From positions 434,001 to 498,000 of the forward strand of contig CANNAN010000001.1 in the NCBI GenBank assembly GCA_947502635.1: 64,000 nt of DNA, given 5' to 3'. Under the pieces are notes generated by a model. It did not search any database. It was not told the origin of the DNA and saw only the letters and a list, made by a program, of their open reading frames with translations. Of this stretch, positions 1 through 9,477 are shown piece after piece. Positions within the stretch are counted from its first letter, which is position 1; each line of letters opens with the position of its first letter. Source of the stretch: an uncultured Flavobacteriaceae bacterium. GTDB lineage: Bacteria > Bacteroidota > Bacteroidia > Flavobacteriales > Flavobacteriaceae. The translations under genes and the position numbers were made by a program.

Positions 1-102
1 ATTTACGCCTATTAAATTAATCCCAGATTCTCTTTGTATTTGTGAATAGCAGTTGTAGGTATATATTAGTAGAAACGAAATAATAATTTTTCTTAAAATC
101 AT
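1..102 (-). CDS. Secreted protein, N-terminal fragment (runs off left edge)
   Basis: An open frame starts with ATG at 102 and is still open at position 1, giving 34 residues. It begins MILRKIIISFLLIYTYNCYS followed by QIQRE. This is a good signal peptide: Arg-Lys, a hydrophobic core, then Ser-Gln, a common cleavage context in Bacteroidetes. The remaining visible residues do not identify a family. The call is supported by a promoter-like region just upstream (129-193) with the same architecture as the one in front of the FG-GAP gene at 213-1694, so the two are probably co-regulated. Whether it is a lipoprotein is unclear; the Cys at residue 18 lacks a normal lipobox. Confidence 0.6.
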   Translation of the reverse strand, partial: MILRKIIISFLLIYTYNCYSQIQRESGINLIGVN

Positions 103-128
103 GGCATTAGTAGATTTGGTTACGGAGG

Positions 129-193
129 CAAAACTAATTTGAGGCTTATAAAATGGCATGGTATATTGTTTCGGTAATAAGCACTATTGTTTC
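129..193 (-). promoter_or_regulatory. Promoter with tandem GAAACAATA repeats, left-edge gene
   Basis: On the minus strand GAAACAATAG (184-193) and GAAACAATAT (163-172) form a direct repeat with start-to-start spacing of 21 bp. TAGTTTTG (129-136), an exact match to the Bacteroidetes -7 consensus TAnnTTTG, lies downstream. The distance from the proximal repeat to the -7 element equals that at the 1726-1790 promoter (27 bp between corresponding edges). No convincing -33 element is present, consistent with an activator-dependent promoter. The activator is unknown. Confidence 0.6.
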
Positions 194-212
194 AAAAGGC
201 TACAAATGAATG

Positions 213-1694
213 CTACTGTTTAATAAACTTGAGTGTTGTTACCTTATTGATTGAGAGAAGTTTAATAAGGTATATGCCTTTTGTGTAATGACTTGTATCT
301 ATATTTAGATTTTGGGTATTGGTATGGGTTTTCGAGTCTATTAGTTTTCCTAGGGCATCATATATATTTAGGCTAACTGGGGTGCTAGCTGCATTTAAAT
401 TCAATGTAATATGACCACTGGTTGGATTCGGGTATATTGAAAAAGCCTTACCAAAATCATTGCCCTGGGTACTCAATACATCAAGGTTACTATAAATGCG
501 AGCATGCCCTGAATTGATACCGCCAGCATCGTTTAAATTTGCTCCTATGGCTAAAATACTTCCGTCGTCACTTATACTTATTGAACGGCCTGAACGATCA
601 CTAAGAGCTTCTCCATCTATGTCGTTATCTATTTGTACCCAATTGGACGATTGGTTTTTGTACACTCTAACGTGTCCAGCATCTATATCGGTTCCATCAT
701 TAAAATAACCACCTACAGCTACGATATCTCCCTCACCATTTAGACTTATTGAGATACCAAAATCGTCACCTGAACCTTCCCCGTCGATATCGCTCCCTAT
801 TTGTACCCAAGTCCCTGATTGATTTTCGAACACACGTGCGTGCCCAATACTATTATTATCGATAGCACCAACGGCTACAATAGTGCCTTCGTTATTTAAA
901 CTTACCGAAATTCCGAAGCGGTCATTGTTGGCTTCCCCATCAATGTCGCTCCCTATTTGTACCCAAGTCCCTAATTGATTTTCGTAAACCCGAACTTGTC
1001 CGTTGCCAGATCCAGCCCCATCATTAAAAGGTGCTCCTATAGCAACTATACTCCCGTCTTGATTTAAACTTACAGAATAACCTGAATTGTCGTCTGCTGC
1101 TTCTCCATCAATATCATCGCCAATTTGAGTCCAGATTCCCGATAGATTTTCATAAATACGCACATGTCCACTGTTTCCAATAGTTGTATCATTATCAGGT
1201 GCTCCAATGGCAACTATGTTTCCATCACCGCTTAAACTAACAGAAAACCCCGAGTGGTCTGATAAATTTTCACCAATAATACTGCTGCCTATTTGTGTCC
1301 AGTTTCCCAGTTCATTTTTAAATACCCGAGCTTGCCCAACTTCAAATTTTCCTGGAAGAGTATGGTCTGGTGCTCCAATGGCAATTGTAGAACCATCATC
1401 ACTTAAACTTATTGAAAAACCAGATTTGTCACTTGATGACTCACCAGATATATCATTTCCTAACTGAACCCAGTTTCCCGATTGGTTTTCATAAATACGA
1501 ACTTGGCCTGAAGTGCTTCCAGCTTCACTGTTAAAAGGGGCTGCTATGGCTACGATGGTGCCATCGGCATTTAAACTTAATGAATGGCCAAACTGTTCAT
1601 TGTCGGTTTCTCCGTCTATATCTAATCCAGATTGCACCCATTGTCCAAAAGTTATAAAAGGAATAATTAAAGCTAAATGTGTAATTTTTTTCAT
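213..1694 (-). CDS. Secreted FG-GAP-like beta-propeller protein with T9SS sorting domain
   Basis: A 493-residue protein with a signal peptide (residues 1-17, ending FGQW). About six to seven imperfect repeats of roughly 55-60 residues follow (about 20-400). Each has the pattern WVQIGxDIDGEA, a D-x-x-G-x-S-V-S-L-N stretch, IVAIGAP, and GHVRVYEN. These resemble FG-GAP/integrin-alpha-like propeller blades. The end is a type A T9SS C-terminal domain (about 415-493) with YPNPTSG and a final KFIKQ, so the protein should be exported across the outer membrane and anchored or released. The role is unknown; adhesion or surface binding is plausible. It lies downstream of HTCS 1 on the same strand but has its own promoter (1726-1790), so it need not belong to the sugar locus. 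Confidence 0.8.
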   Translation of the reverse strand: MKKITHLALIIPFITFGQWVQSGLDIDGETDNEQFGHSLSLNADGTIVAIAAPFNSEAGSTSGQVRIYENQSGNWVQLGNDISGESSSDKSGFSISLSDDGSTIAIGAPDHTLPGKFEVGQARVFKNELGNWTQIGSSIIGENLSDHSGFSVSLSGDGNIVAIGAPDNDTTIGNSGHVRIYENLSGIWTQIGDDIDGEAADDNSGYSVSLNQDGSIVAIGAPFNDGAGSGNGQVRVYENQLGTWVQIGSDIDGEANNDRFGISVSLNNEGTIVAVGAIDNNSIGHARVFENQSGTWVQIGSDIDGEGSGDDFGISISLNGEGDIVAVGGYFNDGTDIDAGHVRVYKNQSSNWVQIDNDIDGEALSDRSGRSISISDDGSILAIGANLNDAGGINSGHARIYSNLDVLSTQGNDFGKAFSIYPNPTSGHITLNLNAASTPVSLNIYDALGKLIDSKTHTNTQNLNIDTSHYTKGIYLIKLLSINKVTTLKFIKQ

Positions 1695-1725
1695 AAGTAC
1701 TACTATAATATATGTTAAGTAGCAC

Positions 1726-1790
1726 CAAAACTATAGTGTAGACCAAAAGGAGGATTACACTATTGTTTCTAATGTATGACCTATTGTTTC
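1726..1790 (-). promoter_or_regulatory. Promoter with tandem GAAACAATAG repeats, FG-GAP gene
   Basis: On the minus strand GAAACAATAG occurs at 1781-1790 and again at 1760-1769, 21 bp apart. TAGTTTTG (1726-1733) matches the TAnnTTTG -7 element and lies 32 bp upstream of the ATG at 1694. The same repeats, 21-bp period, repeat-to-(-7) distance and -7 octamer occur at 129-193. The 21-bp direct-repeat spacing is typical of activators that bind as a head-to-tail pair (AraC or LytTR type), which is inference. Confidence 0.65.
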
Positions 1791-1805
1791 AATAGCCCGT
1801 AATCA

Positions 1806-4800
1806 TTAGTTTTGAATGTGGTTTTCTCTAAAAGAAGTAGGGGAGACGCCAACAACTTTTTTAAATGCTTTAGAAAAATATGTAGGTGATTCAAAGCCTG
1901 TTTCATAAGCTATTTCACTTACATGGAGCGATGTTGTAGCTAGAATTTCTTTGGCTTTCTCAATACGGACAAAATTGATGTAATTGGTTATGGACTGTCC
2001 TGTTAAAGATTTTATTTTTCTGTGTAGTTGTGATCGGCTGGTTGATAACTTTTTAGCTAATTGATCAATGGTTAAACGTTGTTCTTTATTTAAGGCATAT
2101 TCTTGTATTTCTTTAATAAAATCTATATCTAATTTATTAATATCAATATCTTTTTTATCAGATTCTTTTAATTGTAGCAACTCACTAAAATATTCTATTT
2201 TATGTTGTTGTTTATCAAATAGATTCTTTATAATCAACAGTAATTCTTCTTCATTGAAAGGCTTGAACAAATAAGCATCTATGCCCAATTTGTAGCCTTT
2301 TATTTTATCTTCTACTTGGGTTCTGGCACTTATAATAACAAAAGGGATGTGCGAGGTTTTAAGATTCTCCTTTATATGTTTACAAAATTCAAAACCATCC
2401 ATTTCGGGCATCATAATATCACTTATAATAAAATCAATTTCTTTATTTTCGGCTAGCTTTATACCCTCTTTACCATTTTTGGCTGTATATATAATATAGA
2501 ATTCACCCAAGAGCTCTTTTACATAGTTTCTTATTTGACTGTTGTCTTCAACGATTAAAATAGAATGCTTTACTTTTTCTGTAATTATATCTGGTTCGCC
2601 ATTGTCATCATCGTTTTCAGAGTTGTTTCTATCTTCAATAAAAGGTAATGTATAATTTAATGTTTCTTGTGTTTTAACAAGATTCTTTATTGGAAGCTGA
2701 ATATTGAATTGGGTTCCTTTATTTAATTCGCTTGCAACATCAATATGCCCGCCCATTAATAGCACCAGTTCTTTTGTTAGAGACATTCCAATACCACTTC
2801 CTAGGTTTTCATCTAAATCGAATGTTTTGTAATAACGATTAAAAATATGAGGGAGATCTTCTGGTTTAATTCCTTTTCCGGTATCTGAAATTACAATTTT
2901 TAATGTATTATTTTGTTGAAAGACGGTTACATTTATAGACCCATTTTCTGGTGTGAATTTCAAGGCATTAGACAGTATATTGTTTAATGCTTTTTGTAAT
3001 TTATCATCATCAAAATCCATTTTAATTGATGAATGTTGCGAGTTAAATTTTAAATGTATTTGCTTTGATTCTGCTAAGGGTTTGTATAAAGAAATAGACT
3101 TTTTTAAGAAGTTAATAATGTCGCCGTTTTTATAATAAACCTCCATCTTTTTAGCATCTAAAGAGACTAAATCCAGCATTTGATTAACCAAATGTAATAA
3201 TTGATCACTGTTTTTTTCTATATTTTTGACCTTATAATCTATACTTTCTTCTAATCTAGATTTACCTATGTTTTTAGAAAGTCCTTTTATTATAGTAATA
3301 GGTGTTCTAAACTCGTGCGAAATATTGGCATACATTTTAGATTGTAACTCATTGATTTCTTTCGTTTTTTGAGTTTTTAATTCAGCAACCTTACTTTTTA
3401 CAAAAAGATATAGCACTAATATAATACCAGATACTATAAACAGGGCATATAAAATATATGCGAGTGTTGTTCTATACCAAGGGGGGGAAATTTGAATATT
3501 AATTTGAAGTGCATTGGTAAAGTCTGATTCGTCCAGATAGGCATTGTAAACGGGCTTTACCTTTAAAACATGATTTCCGTAAGAAATATTAGAAAAATAA
3601 GCTGTTTGCTTTTCGGTAGTTTTCCATTTGTCAGATCCCAATTTATAGGCATAATTGACATTGGAAATATGGCTATAATCGAAGTTAGAAAAACGAAGGG
3701 AAAAATCGTTTTGTAAATAAGATAATGTTATTTTATCTTCAAAAGGAGCTTTAAAATTAGATAAGTAGTCTTTGTGTTTTCCATTTATTAATATATCGGT
3801 TATTATAGGTTTTGGTTTTTCTTTATACATAGGGTGTTCTTTTACATCAATACTTTGAACACCCTCATATCCGCCAAAATAAAGAGTCCCAATTTCTCTA
3901 TCATAATAAGCAGAAGTGAATAAATATGAGTCAGATGCAAGTCCATCACCTGTTTTGTAATGTGTGAGCCGTTTTGCCAATTGATTATATACATAAATTC
4001 CATCATTGATAGTGGACATCCATATATTATTTTTAAAATCGCACCTTACTGCCATTATTTTTTTATCAAAAAGCTGTTTTTCATTCCGTAATCGAATAAA
4101 ACTCTTGTCTTTTTCATTGTATTTTGCCATGCCATTTTCTGTAGCAATCCAAATGTTTTCTTCATTATCTTGCGTTAAAGAAAACACAATATTTGAGTTT
4201 AATGAATGGATATCTGTACTTGTATACGTATAATGTTTAAAGGGAAGTGGTTGTTTGTTTAGATCTTGCAAGGATACATTTGGTAGCATAAACACGCCAT
4301 AAGTAGCAGTAGCAATCCAAAGGCGGTCTTTCGTGTCAATAAGCATTTTTAAAATCTTGGATTCTCCTATATCAGAACCCGTAGGTAGTTTTATACGTTG
4401 AATTACTTTTAGGTTTTCATCTACAATGCTAATGCCAGAAGACCAAGTTCCTACCCAAATTCTATTTAGATTATCCTGCTCTAAGTCGTAAATTCTAAAA
4501 TTGGTATAATTAGTAGATTCCTTTAATGAAATATCTTCATAAATACTGTCATTTTTAATCTTAAATAAGTCACCCTGTACATTGGTAGCCCATAACCAAC
4601 TTCCAAAGTTGCGTAAAGCCAAAACATGGTCATTAAGTAAGGCAAAATGATTATTTGTGTTATATAAACCTTTACGCCCTCCTAAATACAAGGATTCATT
4701 ATGTTTTTCAATTTTTCTAGCCAAAAAAGGAATAGGCGTTTTTTTAAATAAAGGAAGTTTTAAAGATTCTCTATAAATACCTTTGGATGTGCCTATCCAT

Positions 4801-5672
4801 AAATTATTTTGATTATCGATAAATAAGGTATTAATACTAGCTGTTTCAGTTTTTATATTAGAAGTAATTCTTACTAATTTGTTTTTTTTAGGACTAACAG
4901 TATATAAATTATAGTTTGAAGCAAAGTAAACTAAACTATCATTTTGTACAGAATAGTATATTTCATCTTCAACAGATACTTCATTGTGAATTTTATTACC
5001 TTTATAAAAAAGTAGCTTATTATTAAATGACAAAACTAAATTTTCCTGTACAACACTTATCATTTTAATCGTGTCATCAAAATTTTGAGTGAATAGTATT
5101 TTATCATCAGGAATACTATATTTATACAAAACTTTTCTATTAGTAAACCATAAATAATTACCATCTACAGCCATTAGACTAACAGTGGCGCCTTTATCTA
5201 TTTTTTTTAGATTCTGTGTTTTTTTGTTAAAAGTATAAATCCCTTCATCTGTAACCATTGCAAGTAAATTAGAAGATACCTTTTGAATTCTGAATATAAG
5301 AGGAAACATTTTGTTGTTACGATTCACCACTTTTTTAATCTCCTTTTTTTTAGGATTAAAAACGTTTAAACCACCTCCTTGGGTTGCTATCCAATAGCTA
5401 TTATTGGAAAGAATTTCTATTTGATTAATTCCATTGGCAGAAAGCGAATTTTTATTTTCTATAGAACGACGAAGTGCATCAAATTTATACCCGTCATATC
5501 TAAAAAGACCATTATTAGTTCCTGCCCAAATAAAGCCATAGTCATCTTGTGCAATCGAAGAGATATATTCGTTACTTAAGTCTTCTATTTTTTGAAAGCG
5601 CTTTTCATTTTGAGATACTCCAGCAGTAACAATTAAAAAGAATAAAATGGAGGTTAAAATATTATGGGGCAT
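1806..5672 (-). CDS. Hybrid two-component system sensor/regulator (HTCS 1)
   Basis: A 1288-residue one-protein signalling system. The order is signal peptide (1-20), periplasmic two-bladed Reg_prop-type propeller repeats (about 25-620), a Y_Y_Y domain (about 655-725), one membrane helix (about 735-758), HisKA with SHEFRTP (phospho-acceptor His at 786), HATPase (DTGKGI, GSGIGMSL), receiver with ISDIMMPEMDG (phospho-acceptor Asp at 1085), and a C-terminal AraC-type DNA-binding domain (about 1180-1288, ending FRENHIQN). All expected catalytic residues are present. HTCS proteins sense PUL oligosaccharides in the periplasm and activate nearby genes. This one points away from the main locus and could control either the PUL or the minus-strand genes to its left. 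The ligand cannot be read from the sequence. Confidence 0.95.
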   Translation of the reverse strand: MPHNILTSILFFLIVTAGVSQNEKRFQKIEDLSNEYISSIAQDDYGFIWAGTNNGLFRYDGYKFDALRRSIENKNSLSANGINQIEILSNNSYWIATQGGGLNVFNPKKKEIKKVVNRNNKMFPLIFRIQKVSSNLLAMVTDEGIYTFNKKTQNLKKIDKGATVSLMAVDGNYLWFTNRKVLYKYSIPDDKILFTQNFDDTIKMISVVQENLVLSFNNKLLFYKGNKIHNEVSVEDEIYYSVQNDSLVYFASNYNLYTVSPKKNKLVRITSNIKTETASINTLFIDNQNNLWIGTSKGIYRESLKLPLFKKTPIPFLARKIEKHNESLYLGGRKGLYNTNNHFALLNDHVLALRNFGSWLWATNVQGDLFKIKNDSIYEDISLKESTNYTNFRIYDLEQDNLNRIWVGTWSSGISIVDENLKVIQRIKLPTGSDIGESKILKMLIDTKDRLWIATATYGVFMLPNVSLQDLNKQPLPFKHYTYTSTDIHSLNSNIVFSLTQDNEENIWIATENGMAKYNEKDKSFIRLRNEKQLFDKKIMAVRCDFKNNIWMSTINDGIYVYNQLAKRLTHYKTGDGLASDSYLFTSAYYDREIGTLYFGGYEGVQSIDVKEHPMYKEKPKPIITDILINGKHKDYLSNFKAPFEDKITLSYLQNDFSLRFSNFDYSHISNVNYAYKLGSDKWKTTEKQTAYFSNISYGNHVLKVKPVYNAYLDESDFTNALQINIQISPPWYRTTLAYILYALFIVSGIILVLYLFVKSKVAELKTQKTKEINELQSKMYANISHEFRTPITIIKGLSKNIGKSRLEESIDYKVKNIEKNSDQLLHLVNQMLDLVSLDAKKMEVYYKNGDIINFLKKSISLYKPLAESKQIHLKFNSQHSSIKMDFDDDKLQKALNNILSNALKFTPENGSINVTVFQQNNTLKIVISDTGKGIKPEDLPHIFNRYYKTFDLDENLGSGIGMSLTKELVLLMGGHIDVASELNKGTQFNIQLPIKNLVKTQETLNYTLPFIEDRNNSENDDDNGEPDIITEKVKHSILIVEDNSQIRNYVKELLGEFYIIYTAKNGKEGIKLAENKEIDFIISDIMMPEMDGFEFCKHIKENLKTSHIPFVIISARTQVEDKIKGYKLGIDAYLFKPFNEEELLLIIKNLFDKQQHKIEYFSELLQLKESDKKDIDINKLDIDFIKEIQEYALNKEQRLTIDQLAKKLSTSRSQLHRKIKSLTGQSITNYINFVRIEKAKEILATTSLHVSEIAYETGFESPTYFSKAFKKVVGVSPTSFRENHIQN

Positions 5673-6090
5673 ATTTTAAAATGGGTTATTCATCTATTTT
5701 GGATATTTTGAAGACAATATTTTGTTCATTTTAATGAATGATAAAAATAAGTATAATTCTTAAAATGCACATAATAAAGATTATACAGTATAAAATAGTT
5801 TACTAAAAGTAGTTTGTGGTGTATATTGATTTTAAGATTAGCTTTGGTATTTATGTCAATAAGAATACAAAATTCATTTTGATGATTCTTCTTTTTAGTA
5901 TGCTAATTGGTAAATTATACAGAATTGATAATTGTTAAAAAATATTGATGACCAATTAGTTGTGAAGTAATAGATATAAATCCTCCTCTATTGAGAGTAT
6001 TTCAAAACAAAAATGTATTTTCTATCAAGAAAGAATTTCTTAAGCTTGCAATACTTTTATTTTTATAAGTGAGTGTTGAGAATATCTCTG
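5673..6090. other. Intergenic gap between HTCS 1 and rhodanese gene
   Basis: 418 bp, very AT-rich. It must hold the HTCS 1 promoter and the 3' end of the rhodanese transcript, but I found no TAnnTTTG match on the minus strand near 5672 and no strong hairpin plus T-run. A six-bp stem with a three-base loop near 6026-6040 is too weak to call. No small ORF with a credible start was seen. Confidence 0.5.
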
Positions 6091-6480
6091 TTAATTTTGA
6101 AAATTAAAATCTTTTTTTTGTGATACTAGATCTACGATTTCTTTAAGTTCAGACCAACCTCCGCCATTATATACTTTTTTAAATCCTCTTTCTTTAAGAA
6201 GTGATTCAACTTTAACACTTCTTAGTCCATGAGAACAACAAGTAATATATGTTTTACTGGTGTCAAGTTCTACATATCGTTCTCTTATCGATCCCAATGC
6301 TATGTTTATTGAACCTTTAATATGTCCTGTCTTAAATTCTGTTTCTGTTCTTACATCTAAAATTACTGCGCCGTTTGCTATTTTATTTTCTAGCCCGTTA
6401 TCAAGTGTAGCAAAACGAAAGATACGGTATGAAATATATATAAGGAGTATAATGCTTAATATAATTAATAGGTTTTTCAT
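6091..6480 (-). CDS. Membrane-anchored rhodanese-like protein
   Basis: A 129-residue protein with an N-terminal hydrophobic helix (residues 3-18) followed by a single rhodanese domain (about 28-115). Family marks are ILDVRTETEF, GHIKGSINIALG and a loop with Cys81-Cys82 then SHGLRS, then YNGGGWSEL. The second Cys sits where the catalytic persulfide Cys of single-domain rhodaneses is found. The likely role is sulfur transfer or thiol chemistry in the periplasm or at the membrane, substrate unknown. It has no obvious link to polysaccharide breakdown and is flanked by long gaps on both sides, so it is probably transcribed alone. Confidence 0.85.
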   Translation of the reverse strand: MKNLLIILSIILLIYISYRIFRFATLDNGLENKIANGAVILDVRTETEFKTGHIKGSINIALGSIRERYVELDTSKTYITCCSHGLRSVKVESLLKERGFKKVYNGGGWSELKEIVDLVSQKKDFNFQN

Positions 6481-6983
6481 AATTTACTTGAAATTTTAAG
6501 GTCTAACTAAAATGTAAATACTTAAATAGACAATAGGTACAAATATACAAAAAAACATACTATTTAGTATGTTTTTTTGACACAAATGAATTTATCTATT
6601 ATACCTAATTGTCAAATAGAATAACGAAAGTAATTCATGCCTTAATTCTTTACTATAATTATATAATTTGTACATTTATCTCAATAAAAAGAGCCTATAT
6701 TGTTTTTACCGTTCTATTTGATTTTAGTGTATAATTTGGTGAACTATACTAAATTAAATTTTTTAAAATACTGTGAAATAATGAGTTACGGAGAAGTAGA
6801 TAGTTCTGTTATTCAAACAGTTTAATTATAGATTAAATCGAAGCACTGTTAATTTTATGATTTTCAGTGTTTTGTTTTTTGTGTAATCCTAACTAAAAAA
6901 ATTTATAATCTGACACATTGTAAAATGTTTATTAAAACAATGGGTGGAGATAAATAGTATCTTTTAAAATACGTATATATATT
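6481..6983. other. Divergent intergenic region with a perfect palindrome
   Basis: 503 bp between the minus-strand rhodanese gene and the plus-strand propeller hydrolase, so it should hold two promoters. The clear structure is a perfect inverted repeat at 6548-6579, listed separately. I found no exact TAnnTTTG box near either gene and no ORF that I would call. Confidence 0.5.
6548..6579. repeat. Perfect 15-bp inverted repeat with A/T ends
   Basis: The arms 6548-6562 (CAAAAAAACATACTA) and 6565-6579 are exact reverse complements around a TT centre. Each ends in seven A or T, so on either strand it looks like a bidirectional intrinsic terminator. It sits between divergent genes, where neither neighbour needs a terminator. 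It could end a short non-coding transcript or be an operator. Confidence 0.55.
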
Positions 6984-9422
6984 ATGAATTTACGACATTT
7001 AGTTTCATTAATAATTGTTTTTGTTTTAACCCTGCCAATGCATGCCCAAATAGTTCTTTTAGGCGATAATGCACCATATAAAAACGTAAATGATGGAGAC
7101 TTTTCATCTATATGGGGCTACTGGAGACAAGGAAAACAATCGCCATTTTGGACAACTCGCGGTATAAAAGGAGACAGTGAATATCCTGTGGGACTTCATC
7201 ATGGAACTTTGTTTTCTATGTATGAAGTAGCTGTAGCCGAATCGAAAATATTAAATACAAATCCAGAATACCAACAACCCAATGCAGATGATGTTTTAAA
7301 TTGGAGTTTTGGAGCCGATTTAGAGTATATAAGTGATGGTACAATGACTGTAAGTTTGGTTTTTGGAGAGCATGAGCGTATTCTTGCAGAAAAGGTGAAA
7401 TTAAAAGGGTCGGACAAGATTGTAGAACATTTTAAAGGGACTTATACCTTAACAAAAGAAGATGCTAAGGCAGGCCTACCTTTTGTTAGAGCTACTTTTT
7501 ATTCAGGAGAAGGTGTTAAAGTGTATTTACATTACGTAAATATAAGCGTAATGTCATCAGAAAAAACAGGGCCTATATTAAAAGCAAATACCTCAGGCAC
7601 TGGAATACAGTTAAATTGGGATGATGAAAAAATAGAAACAGACACTAAGTTTAAAGTATATAGAGGTCGTGAATTTGAAAAAGGTATTGCTTACGATTTA
7701 ATAGGTGAAACAGCATCAAATAATTTTGTAGATAACAATTTTATAACTGGAGTTAAATACACTTATGTTGTTACCCGATTTAATACTGAAGAATCAGCAG
7801 GCTCTAATAAAGTAAGCATAACAAAGTTTGATAAAGAAGCACCAGCTCCCCCTGCAAGCTTAAAAGCAGAAGTGTTTGATGCAGAGTTAAAAATTACCTG
7901 GACAAAAAATTCAGAGACAGATATTAAAAATTATGCGGTATATCGAGGAGATGCAGGAGGTGAAAATATGCAGGAAATTGCTCATGATATAACGGGGAAT
8001 GGATACTTAGATTTTACTCCAATAAAAGGTGTTGAGAATACATATATAGTGTATGCTTACGATTTTAGTGGTAATAGAAGTATGGCATCTAAACCCGTAA
8101 AAGCAAAAGTAAAAATGATATCTGGAGCATCTTTTAGTGATTTAATTCGTCCAATGCCAATTCATAATGAACTACGTTCAGATTTATGGGGAGCAGAAAG
8201 TGTACTTCCTCGTGATCCAGATAATGGTATCGAGGATCCTGATTGGAGTTATTGGGGAGGCCGTCCAGTAAAAGATAAAGACGGTAAATATCATATGTGC
8301 GTGACGCGTTGGCCAGCAAATGCTACAAAAGGACATTGGGAATGGCCTAGCTCAACAGTGGCCCATGTGGTGTCAGACAAACCAACGGGGCCATACACTG
8401 TAAAAAGAGAAACAGCTTATGACTTTGCAAATGGTTATGGTCATAATCCAGATATTATTTTATTGAATGATGGGACTTATATGCTTTATTCTCTGATTAA
8501 TTGGAAAGCTACCTTGTTTGTTTCCGAAACAATGAGTGGTCCATGGAAACGTCTCGGTACCATAGCAGTTAATACAGAAACAGCTGATGAAATTCCAGAA
8601 AGATTTTATCGTTTTTATAGAAATTTGTCTGGAGTACATTTGGATGATGGTCGTTTCCTTTTCGTAACAAAAGGAGGAGCAATGATGCTAAGTGAAGGGA
8701 CTAATCCCCTTGGACCATATAATGTACTAACCAAACCAATAGAAGGAAACCCTATTATTCCAGAAAAATACCGAAATTCAAACTATGAAGATCCTGTATT
8801 ATGGAAAGATGAGGTGCAATATCATATGATGATAAATGCGTTTTGGGATTATCGAGCCATATACCTACGTTCTCCAGATGGTATTCACTGGAAATTTAAC
8901 CCAGGAACAGCTTATACGCCTAATAATACCTCTTATGAAAATGGTACACAAACACATTGGTATAAATTAGAAAGACCTCATATTTTGCAAGATGAATATG
9001 GGCGTGCAACCCATTTGTCTCTTGCCGTTATTGATGTACTAAAAGCAGATGATTTAGCTAGGGATAAACATAGTTCAAAAAATCTTATTATGCCGCTTAC
9101 ACTTCATAAACGTATGCAAATACTAAATAAAACTTCAGTTAACAAGGACACTAAAGTGATAAAAGTGCTTGTGATTTCAGAACCAGGATTTGATGCGCAA
9201 AAGGATATTGATATAGCATCATTACGTTTTGGAGCTTCAGAGGAAGTTAATTATGGAAGCGGGGCAAAAGTTATAAAAACAAAGAAAAAGGGAAAAAATC
9301 TTATTATTGAATTTGAAGGTAATGGAAACGGTATTACTGAAGATAATTTTGCGTGTAAAATGTTAGGAAAAACAAAGACTGGAGAGTTATTAATAGGTTT
9401 TACCAAACTATTTGCAAAATAA
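6984..9422 (+). CDS. Secreted beta-propeller glycoside hydrolase, GH43/GH117-like (paralog 1 of 3)
   Basis: An 812-residue protein: signal peptide (1-21, ending MHAQ), jelly-roll carbohydrate-binding-like domain (about 22-195), two fibronectin III-like modules (about 197-380), then a five-bladed-propeller-type hydrolase domain (about 390-725) and a short beta tail. The hydrolase region has LPRDPDNGIEDP, YWGGRPVKDKDGKYHM, YEDPVLWKD and SPDGIHWK. The same landmarks recur in the proteins at 49698-51983 and 55049-57106, so the three form one family. Acidic residues in the RDxxNGxED and YEDP motifs are the best catalytic candidates by analogy with GH43/GH32. I cannot assign a CAZy family. It lacks a T9SS domain, so a periplasmic site is likely. 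It is the first plus-strand gene of the locus, followed by HTCS 2. Confidence 0.7.
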   Translation: MNLRHLVSLIIVFVLTLPMHAQIVLLGDNAPYKNVNDGDFSSIWGYWRQGKQSPFWTTRGIKGDSEYPVGLHHGTLFSMYEVAVAESKILNTNPEYQQPNADDVLNWSFGADLEYISDGTMTVSLVFGEHERILAEKVKLKGSDKIVEHFKGTYTLTKEDAKAGLPFVRATFYSGEGVKVYLHYVNISVMSSEKTGPILKANTSGTGIQLNWDDEKIETDTKFKVYRGREFEKGIAYDLIGETASNNFVDNNFITGVKYTYVVTRFNTEESAGSNKVSITKFDKEAPAPPASLKAEVFDAELKITWTKNSETDIKNYAVYRGDAGGENMQEIAHDITGNGYLDFTPIKGVENTYIVYAYDFSGNRSMASKPVKAKVKMISGASFSDLIRPMPIHNELRSDLWGAESVLPRDPDNGIEDPDWSYWGGRPVKDKDGKYHMCVTRWPANATKGHWEWPSSTVAHVVSDKPTGPYTVKRETAYDFANGYGHNPDIILLNDGTYMLYSLINWKATLFVSETMSGPWKRLGTIAVNTETADEIPERFYRFYRNLSGVHLDDGRFLFVTKGGAMMLSEGTNPLGPYNVLTKPIEGNPIIPEKYRNSNYEDPVLWKDEVQYHMMINAFWDYRAIYLRSPDGIHWKFNPGTAYTPNNTSYENGTQTHWYKLERPHILQDEYGRATHLSLAVIDVLKADDLARDKHSSKNLIMPLTLHKRMQILNKTSVNKDTKVIKVLVISEPGFDAQKDIDIASLRFGASEEVNYGSGAKVIKTKKKGKNLIIEFEGNGNGITEDNFACKMLGKTKTGELLIGFTKLFAK

Positions 9423-9460
9423 TGTCAAACGAATTATTTCTTAATAATTTTAAAGTTCCC

Positions 9461-9477
9461 AAATACTTCTTGTATTT
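9461..9477 (+). terminator. Weak hairpin after propeller gene
   Basis: AAATAC (9461-9466) can pair with GTATTT (9472-9477) around TTCTT, with Ts continuing beyond. A six-bp AT stem is weak, so this may be chance. It lies 40 bp after the stop of the propeller gene and before HTCS 2, where separate transcription is expected. Confidence 0.25.

Noticed and set aside
600-1650. Tandem DNA repeats of about 165-180 bp
   Set aside because: They are the coding repeats of the FG-GAP-like protein blades, not a separate repeat array or CRISPR.
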